A stretch of 64,000 bases of DNA, taken from positions 3,038,001 to 3,102,000 of the forward strand of contig OZ245822.1 in NCBI GenBank assembly GCA_965228545.1, given 5' to 3'. Source of the stretch: HXMU1420-13 sp965228545. Its GTDB lineage: Bacteria; Bacteroidota; Rhodothermia; Balneolales; Balneolaceae. The notes under the pieces were generated by a model. It saw nothing but the letters and a program-made list of their open reading frames with translations, searched no databases and had not been told where the DNA came from. The position numbers and the translations under genes were made by a program. Shown here piece by piece: positions 25,283 through 33,183 of the stretch (within the stretch, counting starts at the first letter, position 1; each line of letters starts with the position of its first letter).

Positions 25283-27727
25283 TTAAAATTTATAACTGAT
25301 CGATATGGTAAAGTTTCGTCCCATACCGTCTAAACTACTTGCATGTTCACGATAAGCTTCATCCATAATATTATCTGCTATAAATTTTACAGTAACATCG
25401 TCTTGTGGGCGCAGGTTTACTAGTAATTGCAGGTTCATGAAGCCATCTGTACCATTTTGAGAAACCCGATTATCATTTTTTTCTGCAGGTGAAATTCTTC
25501 GGTGTGCAAATGCATAACGTGCTTGAGGACGTATAGTAATTTTGGGGGCCGGAGTATAATCCAAATATATTATGCCATTTGCCGGCGGAATACGATCTAC
25601 TGGCTCGGTTGAATTATCAACGTTAATGAGATTACCCCATGTGTAGGTGAAGGTTAATCCTGTTTTGATGAAATCGTTGTTGGTGTATTCGCTCGCAAAT
25701 TCTACTCCAAGTAATTCCATAGAGGTTGCATTTTCGTTTCGAACCTCTCTAAAAATATCCCAAACATAGGTAACACTGTCAGTGGGGAGAACCTCACCAA
25801 ATTCATTAACAAAATTACCGGTTTCTTCGCGGTTTATTTTGTTAGCGTAATGAAGCCAAAACGTATATAACTCAAACGAATAATTTTCAGAACTATACAT
25901 TGCACCAATATCCAAATTTCTGGATGTTTCGGGCCGTAAATTGGTATTGGGAGTTTGAAATTGATCGCTTCCGCGAGTTCCAATTTCAGCTAAATCGGAT
26001 ACATTAGGTGCTCGAAAACCAGTGGATAAGTTGCTTACAAGTGCAAGGTCGTCACTTAGGTTATAGCTGAGCCCTAAGGCATGTGTAAATTGTCCAAACG
26101 AATCGGTGTAAGCGTCAAATTTACGGTTGGTGTTTACCCCTTCGAAAGGAATAGAGGCATGCGCTCGAGAATAACGCACGCCATATTCTATACTAAAGCG
26201 GTTGGACGGAGCATAATCAACCTGCGCAAAAATACCTGCAAGCATATATTCAGATCCGTCGGGGTAGCGCGGTAAACGCTCTTCGCCAAAATTTGAAGTA
26301 CGCTCGCTATTTACCCGGTCAAAAGAAAGATCGCCACCCCATTTCAAGTACAAATCTGGAGTGATGCGTGAAAGCACGTCTACAGAGGTTAAAATTTGAT
26401 TGCTGGTGCTTCGATCGAAATTGGTGGTATCCGAAATGGAAAAAGAGTAATCCCGATCTTCTTGAATTATGGAAAAAGCTGGTGGATTGCGAAAGTCGAA
26501 ATCTTGCTGTTTTCTGAAATCCTTTAATTTAAAATACCCCGCTTTGATACCTACATTCTGAAAGGCCGATTTTTCAGTAATCAGCCTGTATTCGGCAGTG
26601 TTTCCCCAAAAAACCAGAGGCGCTGTGTTGGAGTAATATCCGTTTCTGGGGCGAATACCATCGTCGGCATTCTCTATGCTGTAACCCAAAGTTGTACGGT
26701 CGATTCGTGGAGCGTCCGGTATTCGGCCATTATAGCTAATTATTGCTAAATTAGAACGTTCAGAAAGTTTTATGTTCGATGAAATCTGAAATGATTTGAA
26801 TTGGTAATCGGCATTGGAAAGCGTTTCATCGTAAGGAAACCATAATGCTTCGTTCGATTGATCGCTCATGTTGTAATAGTCGTAATCTCTGAAACTACCT
26901 CCGGCAAATAGGGTAACTTTAGGGCCTTGATATGCAAGCTTCCCATGGATACTTTTTTCGCCATTACCATCAAAATTCAAGAAGGAGGCTACTTCTCCGG
27001 TCATCTCTTTTTCGTAAGAAAATTTCTTAACAATAGGTGAAATATTAACACCTCCAGAAAGTGCATCACTACCAAAATACACCGATACAGGTCCCCGATA
27101 TACATCCAGCTTACTAATTAGAAAGGGGTCAACAGCGCCGAAATACTGATTTTGACCTGAACGCACAAAACTTGGGTTCATTCTAAAGCCATTGAATAAG
27201 TATAAAACATCGCGGCCGGCTCTGCCACGGATGTAGAGCGAGCCCTGGCCAACACTCGTTTGTTGAACAAATACGCCGGTTTCAGCGCGTAATAACTCAA
27301 CGGCAGTGGTAACCGATTTGTCAGAGAGTTGTTCAATGCTGACTGTACTTCGTGCGATGGGCGAAGATTTTGTAATTGGGTTTATCGTTCGATCGGGCAT
27401 TACCACAATTTCTTCGAGGCTCAATACCGATGGCTTTAAGTACACGATTAAATTCGTATCAGCTTCGCTATAAAAGTGTTCGGTGGCCTCATATCCCAAA
27501 GCCGAAAATGTCACTCGAACGGGGTAAACATTCAAATCAAGATAAAACGCGCCATTCTCTGAACTACTTGTACCTTTGTTGTGCTCAGGAAGGTTGATAT
27601 TCACATCGGGAATGGGTTGGAGAGATTCTGAGTTAATAACAATACCGCTCAACTGGGAAAAAGCGACCGGTGAGAGAACAAATGCGATTAATAATACAAG
27701 TAGAAAGCGCTGAAACACTGATGCCAT
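25283..27727 (-). CDS. TonB-dependent outer membrane receptor
   Basis: 814 residues. Signal peptide (to about residue 25), a carboxypeptidase-regulatory-like domain (LSGIVINSESLQPIPDVNINL, residues 26-110), then a plug domain (STVSIEQLSDKSVTTAVELLRAETGVF, with RGRAGRDVLYLFNGF) and a 22-strand barrel ending in the aromatic C-terminus ISISYKF. It imports a large ligand using TonB energy. No SusD partner, siderophore gene or cobalamin riboswitch is near, so the substrate is unknown. Confidence 0.93.
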   Translation of the reverse strand: MASVFQRFLLVLLIAFVLSPVAFSQLSGIVINSESLQPIPDVNINLPEHNKGTSSSENGAFYLDLNVYPVRVTFSALGYEATEHFYSEADTNLIVYLKPSVLSLEEIVVMPDRTINPITKSSPIARSTVSIEQLSDKSVTTAVELLRAETGVFVQQTSVGQGSLYIRGRAGRDVLYLFNGFRMNPSFVRSGQNQYFGAVDPFLISKLDVYRGPVSVYFGSDALSGGVNISPIVKKFSYEKEMTGEVASFLNFDGNGEKSIHGKLAYQGPKVTLFAGGSFRDYDYYNMSDQSNEALWFPYDETLSNADYQFKSFQISSNIKLSERSNLAIISYNGRIPDAPRIDRTTLGYSIENADDGIRPRNGYYSNTAPLVFWGNTAEYRLITEKSAFQNVGIKAGYFKLKDFRKQQDFDFRNPPAFSIIQEDRDYSFSISDTTNFDRSTSNQILTSVDVLSRITPDLYLKWGGDLSFDRVNSERTSNFGEERLPRYPDGSEYMLAGIFAQVDYAPSNRFSIEYGVRYSRAHASIPFEGVNTNRKFDAYTDSFGQFTHALGLSYNLSDDLALVSNLSTGFRAPNVSDLAEIGTRGSDQFQTPNTNLRPETSRNLDIGAMYSSENYSFELYTFWLHYANKINREETGNFVNEFGEVLPTDSVTYVWDIFREVRNENATSMELLGVEFASEYTNNDFIKTGLTFTYTWGNLINVDNSTEPVDRIPPANGIIYLDYTPAPKITIRPQARYAFAHRRISPAEKNDNRVSQNGTDGFMNLQLLVNLRPQDDVTVKFIADNIMDEAYREHASSLDGMGRNFTISISYKF

Positions 27728-27810
27728 GTAGTGTGTTAAATACTTGATTTAATTTTGGATGATATTTAAAATTGATATTTAAAGTTTTTAATGAATTACT
27801 AAAAACTCCA

Positions 27811-27831
27811 AAAAACCCTTAAACTAGGGTT
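27811..27831 (-). promoter_or_regulatory. Small hairpin with U-run in the TonB-receptor leader
   Basis: On the minus strand AACCCT / AGTTTA / AGGGTT is followed by more T. It lies about 85 bp upstream of the receptor ATG, between it and the divergent mltF-like gene. The six-bp stem is short; it may be an attenuator or chance. Confidence 0.25.
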
Positions 27832-27897
27832 GAAGTTAACGACGATAGGGGAAGATAATTTTATTTCAATTTAAACGGAGAGTCGATTCAGATAGCC

Positions 27898-29409
27898 ATG
27901 AAAACTTTACAAGATATATTATCTGTTAAAAAGTATTGTATTGGGCTCTTTGCACTCGGAATAGCACTATCAGTATCATGTACTAACCAACCCGAGAAAG
28001 AGAAAAATACAAACAACGCCTTACTGGATGTATCTATTGGAGAGCCGGTTACCCGCGATTTTACCGAAATAAAACGAAGTGGAGTACTGCGTATGATTAC
28101 CAGCTATAGTTCTGGGGCTTATTTCCTACATCGTGGTATTCAAGTTGGGTTCGAATATGAATTAGTTCGCGAATTTGCCCAGAAAAACGATTTGGCATTG
28201 GAAGTAGTGATTCCGGCACCCGACGAAAGTCCATTTGATTTGCTATACAAAGGTGAGGGAGATTTAATCGCAGCAAATTATACTATAACTAACGAAAGAG
28301 CAGAAATTGTAGATTTTACGCGCCCATATAACTTGGTGAACCAAATAGTAGTGGTATCCGATGGAATAGGGATTGAGCCAGAAAGTATCAGCGAGTTGGA
28401 AGGCATTCCAATTACTATACGAAGAAACAGTTCTTACTACCAATCGCTTGAAGCTTTGCGTGAGCAGGGTTTTAATTTGCAGATTAATCTTGTGAATGAA
28501 GATATGGACACGGAAGCATTGTTGTTTCAGGTTGCGAACGGCACCATTGCTGCAACTATAGCCGACGACAATATTTTTTATGCAACTAGTAAGTACATGC
28601 CGGGAATGATAGCCGGGCCTCAAATAGCAAAGCGAGATGAAATAGCATGGGCAATTCGGCCAAATTCTGAGGACTTAAAAACTAAAATGAATCAATTTTT
28701 GAAGAAACATTTTAGATACGATGAAAACGGAATCCCGAAAAGATCTGCCTTTCTAAATGTGCTTAGGAAAAAATACTATGAAGGAAGCTCGCAAATTGCT
28801 GAATATTTTAATCCTGAATTAGAACAAGGCCCCATTGGTATTATCTCGCCGTATGATAGTTTACTGCAAACGGTAGCAGCCGAATTTGATCTGGATTGGT
28901 TAATGTTAACCGCAATCGCTGCTCAAGAATCTAAATTCGATCCAAGCTCTGTAAGTTGGGCTGGCGCCGTAGGATTAATGCAAGTTTTGCCTCGGTTTTC
29001 AGATATTCCTGAAGATTCGTTATTTATTCCGGAAATAAATGCCCGAGAGGGAGCACGAATCATCAAAGAACATCTTGATCATTACTCCTATATGGATTCA
29101 ACCAATCAGTGGCAATTTGCCTTAGCTACTTATAATGCGGGCATGGGCCATGTAGCGGATGCGCGTCGCTTAACAATCGATCAAAACAAGAACCCAAACA
29201 CTTGGGATGAGATCTCAGGATCATTGCTTAAACTAATGCAACGCAGATACTATCAGAATGCCAGGTATGGATTTTGCCGGGGAATAGAAACAGTACGCTA
29301 CGTAAACGAAATTATGAACCGGTATGAAACGTATGAGGCAATCTTGGCAATGAATGAGTTTCGAACAAATGGAATCCCGGGAATAATGGGGATAAAAACC
29401 CTTAACTGA
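27898..29409 (+). CDS. MltF-like lytic transglycosylase with substrate-binding domain
   Basis: 503 residues. A lipoprotein signal ends at LSVSC (residue 28). Residues ~60-290 form a periplasmic solute-binding (SBP_bac_3) domain (GVLRMITSYSSGAYF, NYTITNERAEIVDFTRPY). Residues ~325-470 form an SLT domain with the catalytic Glu in AAQESKFDPSSVSWAGAVGLMQ and LATYNAGMGHV. It cleaves peptidoglycan glycan strands to 1,6-anhydro ends at the envelope. In E. coli MltF the binding domain controls activity. Its stop overlaps the convergent PP2C gene by 8 bp. Confidence 0.92.
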   Translation: MKTLQDILSVKKYCIGLFALGIALSVSCTNQPEKEKNTNNALLDVSIGEPVTRDFTEIKRSGVLRMITSYSSGAYFLHRGIQVGFEYELVREFAQKNDLALEVVIPAPDESPFDLLYKGEGDLIAANYTITNERAEIVDFTRPYNLVNQIVVVSDGIGIEPESISELEGIPITIRRNSSYYQSLEALREQGFNLQINLVNEDMDTEALLFQVANGTIAATIADDNIFYATSKYMPGMIAGPQIAKRDEIAWAIRPNSEDLKTKMNQFLKKHFRYDENGIPKRSAFLNVLRKKYYEGSSQIAEYFNPELEQGPIGIISPYDSLLQTVAAEFDLDWLMLTAIAAQESKFDPSSVSWAGAVGLMQVLPRFSDIPEDSLFIPEINAREGARIIKEHLDHYSYMDSTNQWQFALATYNAGMGHVADARRLTIDQNKNPNTWDEISGSLLKLMQRRYYQNARYGFCRGIETVRYVNEIMNRYETYEAILAMNEFRTNGIPGIMGIKTLN

Positions 29410-31123
29410 CTTTTAAAATAATCATTGTGATATCATCATACTGAATGTTATTCGAAAATTTATTGATATCCCTGATGACCGCGTTCATAATACCATTTGC
29501 ATCTAAATCCCGATGTGCATTCACGCATTTTATTAACCGATGCTCTTCATATTCTTCCGTCTGATCCGGGTTCATAGCTTCTGTTACTCCATCAGTAAAA
29601 AACACTATTAAATCCCCACTTTCGATGGAGTATTCTGCACTACTGTACGGTACAAATGTTGGTACTGCTCCTAAAATTACTCCACCGTCTTCCAATAAAA
29701 TGGGTTCGTTTGAGCCTTCTTTAAAAACCATTGGCGGATTATGCCCGGCATTAGTGTACTTGAAGGTTTTTCCATCCTCTGTAACCTTACCCCAAAAAAA
29801 GGTGATGAATTTATCAGCAGGTGTATTTTCGTAAATAATATCGTTGATTCGTCCGGTAGCTTCCTCAAGCGTAACGTCTAGTGGTGCGAGCGCATGTAAC
29901 ATCGATTGTAGGTTAGCCATCAATAGCGAAGCCGGTATTCCTTTTCCGGTAACATCAGCTATGGCAAGGAGATGTCCATTATCATTTAATTTAAGCACAT
30001 CAAAATAATCGCCCCCCACTTGCCGAGAGGATACATTTACAGCTGCCATCTCCATTCCGGGTATAGTTGGGATCGGACTTGGTAGTAGCCCTTCCTGAAT
30101 GGTTTTCGCTAAATTTAATTCTTCTTCCAGGCGCTTTTTTACGATTTGCTCTTCCAAAAGTAATGTTTTTTGTATGGTGAGCAAGGCAAGGTTTCCCAAA
30201 GACTGCAGGAAGTTGATTTCTGCATCACCATAACCTTCCATAGTGGCACGAGGACCAACTCCAACAACACCAATTTTTTCGTTTTGAAAACGTAAGCCAA
30301 TCAAAAGTTCGATCTTGTTGTCTGCGAGAAATGAACAGTCTTTTACATCGTCGGTGTGGGCGATGTCGTCTAAGGCAAACAGTTGGTCGAGGTCGTCATC
30401 TGTGGGGGCCTCCTTTATTCCGCTAATGGAAATGATTGAGCGTTTTCCGTCAATATCAAGAGCAAAGAAGAAAGTACGTATCAACATTTGCCCAAGCATG
30501 GCAAACTTAAATACACGGGCTATTTCGTCCCGATCTACCATCATATTGAAATCTTTACTCAGCTCAAGTAGGGTATTTAAGTCGTGTACTTTTCGATCTA
30601 ACCTTCGATTAATGTGCCGTAGCTCTTTAAACATTCTTGAGTTGGCAATTGCTACCGACGAAATAATACTCAAGCTTTCGATAAATTCTATTTCGTGGCT
30701 TGTTAGTGGGATTTTGGTACCTTTAGGTCCAAGGCATAAAAAACCTAAATGATGGTTACTGGTTTTGAGATTAAAGAGTGTGCTTTCTTTTTCGATGCCT
30801 AGAGCATCAAAAACCGCAGCATATTTTTCGCCCTGAATTACCGAAATTTCTAACAGTTTTTGGTCAAACTCTGCTTTTAGTTCAGATCCTTCTTGTTGCC
30901 AATCTCTGCCTTTCGATTTAGAAATAAGATATGATGCATCGCCGGGTTTATGGATCAGAATCATCCCTTTTGGCACCAATAACTTACCCATTGTAATGAG
31001 CAATAAATTGTTTAAAACAAAGTCTGGATCTTGAGATTCAATTAGGAGCCGGCTGGTTTCCAGTAATGTGCGTAGCTCAAACCTGCTTCGGCGCTCATCG
31101 TTAGAAATAGTGGATTTGTTCAT
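29402..31123 (-). CDS. PP2C (SpoIIE/RsbU-type) serine phosphatase with GAF domains
   Basis: 573 residues. Two GAF-like sensor regions (residues ~15-165 and ~185-330) precede a short coiled linker (EEELNLAKTIQEGLLPSP) and a SpoIIE phosphatase domain (residues ~350-573). Metal-ligand motifs VGGDYFDVLKL, IADVTGKGIPASLLMA, TNAGHNPP and FFTDGVTEAMN are intact. It should dephosphorylate the STAS protein encoded two genes upstream. It lies 6 bp after the kinase gene in the order STAS, kinase, phosphatase. Confidence 0.92.
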   Translation of the reverse strand: MNKSTISNDERRSRFELRTLLETSRLLIESQDPDFVLNNLLLITMGKLLVPKGMILIHKPGDASYLISKSKGRDWQQEGSELKAEFDQKLLEISVIQGEKYAAVFDALGIEKESTLFNLKTSNHHLGFLCLGPKGTKIPLTSHEIEFIESLSIISSVAIANSRMFKELRHINRRLDRKVHDLNTLLELSKDFNMMVDRDEIARVFKFAMLGQMLIRTFFFALDIDGKRSIISISGIKEAPTDDDLDQLFALDDIAHTDDVKDCSFLADNKIELLIGLRFQNEKIGVVGVGPRATMEGYGDAEINFLQSLGNLALLTIQKTLLLEEQIVKKRLEEELNLAKTIQEGLLPSPIPTIPGMEMAAVNVSSRQVGGDYFDVLKLNDNGHLLAIADVTGKGIPASLLMANLQSMLHALAPLDVTLEEATGRINDIIYENTPADKFITFFWGKVTEDGKTFKYTNAGHNPPMVFKEGSNEPILLEDGGVILGAVPTFVPYSSAEYSIESGDLIVFFTDGVTEAMNPDQTEEYEEHRLIKCVNAHRDLDANGIMNAVIRDINKFSNNIQYDDITMIILKVS

Positions 31124-31129
31124 AGGATC

Positions 31130-31549
31130 TCAAAGGTTTTTAACCATTCGGATCTCGTTCATGGAGCCTTTACGGTTGTACTGTACTTGGTCCATTAACT
31201 TTTGAATCAAGAACACTCCCATACCGCCGCGCTGCTTGTTCTTGATACGTTTTAAAATATCAGGAGCCTTGTATTCTTCCGGTTTAAAACTTTCACCCTC
31301 ATCCATAATTGAAATCCAAAGTTTTTTGGAATCGAACCCAATTTCAATTTTCACCGGTTTTGAAGGTCTGTTTTTGTAGGCATGCTTAATAATGTTTGTG
31401 TAAGCTTCATCTACAGCTAAGCGTATTTCCGAAATATCTTTTTCTGACAGGCCGATATTTTGAGCATGTTGAGCAACAAAGTCGCGAACTTCACTCAAGT
31501 GTTTCGTTGAGGAGTCGACGGAGAGAGTATATATTTTTTTGCCTGCCAC
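31130..31549 (-). CDS. Anti-sigma regulatory factor, RsbW-type serine kinase
   Basis: 139 residues with a GHKL ATPase fold. The N-box DISEIRLAVDEAYTNIIKHA, the G1-like ISIMDEGESF and the G2-like KNKQRGGMGVFLIQKLM are visible. Such kinases phosphorylate a STAS antagonist and bind a sigma factor or another output protein. It sits between the STAS gene (10 bp) and the PP2C gene (6 bp). Confidence 0.92.
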   Translation of the reverse strand: MAGKKIYTLSVDSSTKHLSEVRDFVAQHAQNIGLSEKDISEIRLAVDEAYTNIIKHAYKNRPSKPVKIEIGFDSKKLWISIMDEGESFKPEEYKAPDILKRIKNKQRGGMGVFLIQKLMDQVQYNRKGSMNEIRMVKNL

Positions 31550-31559
31550 TACTTCTGTA

Positions 31560-31901
31560 TTAAAATGCCTTTACTGCATCACGCTCGTCTTCTACAATGT
31601 CATATAATGTTGGAAATCCTAATAAATCGAACACGTTATAAACTCGGTCGTTCATGTTCGATAGTTTAATGTCGCCGCCCAGGCCACGAACATCTTCGAT
31701 ATAAGCCATAAATACCCCTAGGCCAGCACTAGCTATGTAATCCAGCTGAGCGCAATTTACAATAATCTTGATGTTTTTGGTCTCGATAAGAGCCTTCAAA
31801 GAATTTTCCAGCTGTGATGCTGTATGCGCATCAAGCTCTCCGCTTATATCAAGCACACTAATTTGGTCGACCTGCCGCTTTGCGATGCTGAAATTTTTCA
31901 T
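31560..31901 (-). CDS. STAS-domain anti-anti-sigma factor
   Basis: 113 residues, one STAS domain. The phosphoacceptor Ser is expected in CAQLDYIASAGLGVFMAY (DxxxSxGLG pattern), near residue 63. In the unphosphorylated state such proteins bind the RsbW-like kinase and free its target. First gene of a three-gene partner-switching operon; no sigma factor gene is adjacent. Confidence 0.92.
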   Translation of the reverse strand: MKNFSIAKRQVDQISVLDISGELDAHTASQLENSLKALIETKNIKIIVNCAQLDYIASAGLGVFMAYIEDVRGLGGDIKLSNMNDRVYNVFDLLGFPTLYDIVEDERDAVKAF

Positions 31902-32013
31902 TTCGCTGGTGTTAAAATGTTGTTGATGTATTGATGCGGATTATAACGTTATCCCGAGAATTAGAAAAATAAATCACGGACACGCCTTGTACGAACAAGT
32001 AAAAAAAAGATTC

Positions 32014-32053
32014 AAAAAAAATAGCCCCGCACATTTTTCGAATGTACGGGGCT
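32014..32053 (-). terminator. Rho-independent terminator after the SPOR lipoprotein gene
   Basis: Stem AGCCCCG-n-ACATT / TTTCG / AATGT-n-CGGGGCT with one internal mismatch. On the minus strand it is followed by eight or more T (A-run at 32014-32021 of the plus strand). It fits termination of the 32147-32635 transcript before the STAS promoter region. Confidence 0.85.
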
Positions 32054-32146
32054 GACTATTCATCAAGAGAGACGCTACTTGAGCGTGTTTCAATTACGTA
32101 AATGCATGGCACAGTTACAACTATAAATTTTAAACGCGTTAAAAGC

Positions 32147-32635
32147 TTAATTTTTAGTTGCTACCCAATAGCCTGAGTTTATTTCTGAGGATAGTTCTGC
32201 ACCAAAACTTTCAGCTTCCGATTTAGAATTAAAATCACCTACCCGAACTCTGAACCATATGTCACCGGTGGCTTCGTCACCTATTTTTACAACGTAAGCA
32301 TTAGGGTAATTTCTATCGGCCCATTTATTTACAAACGATTGTGCTTTTTCTTCCGATCGCCAAGCACCCACCTGAACAACAAAGCTTCCGTCTTCAACCA
32401 ATCCGAAGGATGGAGATTCAGATTCTTCTTCCATTAGCATTTCTTCGGCTTCTGCTGCATCGATGGAATCCTGCATTTGGGCCATCATTTCTGCAACTTT
32501 AGCTTGTTCTACTGCTCGCAACGAATCTTGATAGGCTTGCAAGCGCGCTTGTCTTTCTTCTTCACTTTCACCGCAAGCTGCTAGTGAAAATAAAAGCATC
32601 ACTAAGGTTAGTGAGAAGATGTGTAGGTTCTTCAT
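32147..32635 (-). CDS. SPOR-domain lipoprotein
   Basis: 162 residues. Signal peptide with lipobox SLAAC (residue 21), an Ala/Glu-rich helical linker (residues 22-75), and a C-terminal SPOR domain (FVVQVGAWRSEEKAQSFVNK ... WFRVRVGDFNSKSEAESF). SPOR domains bind denuded glycan strands at division septa, so the protein is probably an envelope factor active in division. It stands alone between terminators. Confidence 0.9.
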   Translation of the reverse strand: MKNLHIFSLTLVMLLFSLAACGESEEERQARLQAYQDSLRAVEQAKVAEMMAQMQDSIDAAEAEEMLMEEESESPSFGLVEDGSFVVQVGAWRSEEKAQSFVNKWADRNYPNAYVVKIGDEATGDIWFRVRVGDFNSKSEAESFGAELSSEINSGYWVATKN

Positions 32636-32790
32636 AATTCCGAATATTTATTTTAAAAGAGCTGTCTGAGACTTAATGTTAACTTACATTTTACCTTCGT
32701 GTTTAACAAATAGGGAATACGAGAGAAATCATTATGCAACCGAGTAACTTTGAGTACGTTAAACGGCTCACAATATTTAAATAAGACGTT

Positions 32791-33078
32791 ATGGGAATTT
32801 TTGATTTTTTAATACTTGTGGCCATTGCCTCTATCTGCGGAGGAATCGGGCAAAGCATTGGAGGCTTTAAACTTGGAAGCGGAGGTTGTTTAATGTCTGC
32901 CATTGTTGGTTTTATCGGAGCAATAATTGGAAAGTGGATTGCCGTAGAACTCGAATTTCCCCAGCTTTGGACTATTACCATCGATAATCAGCCTTTCCCG
33001 ATTATTTGGTCGATTATTGGAGCGGCACTATTTACAGCTATTCTTGGCCTTATTTTTAATAAGGGAGATAAGCGTTAA
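32791..33078 (+). CDS. Small GlsB/YeaQ-like membrane protein
   Basis: 95 residues with three hydrophobic helices and Gly-rich turns (ICGGIGQSIGGFKLGSGGCL, SAIVGFIGAIIGKWI). This resembles the transglycosylase-associated / GlsB-YeaQ-YmgE stress membrane family, although the match is by pattern only. The function is unknown. The ATG is preceded by an AT-rich region without a clear Shine-Dalgarno. Confidence 0.7.
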   Translation: MGIFDFLILVAIASICGGIGQSIGGFKLGSGGCLMSAIVGFIGAIIGKWIAVELEFPQLWTITIDNQPFPIIWSIIGAALFTAILGLIFNKGDKR

Positions 33079-33183
33079 CGCCGAGATTGGATCAGAAAAT
33101 ATAAAAGCGGATCAAAATTGGTGAAACAATTGAGCATTATTTAAGTAGTGGATGCGTTAGTTTCAACGAATTAAATCATACAC

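Noticed and set aside
25265..25283. Terminator between the DMT transporter and TonB receptor genes
   Set aside because: A 6-bp AACAAG/CTTGTT stem exists but has a low GC content and no T-run; too weak to call.
27728..27897. Cobalamin or other riboswitch before the TonB receptor
   Set aside because: The region is AT-rich with only one short hairpin and no conserved B12-box-like sequence.
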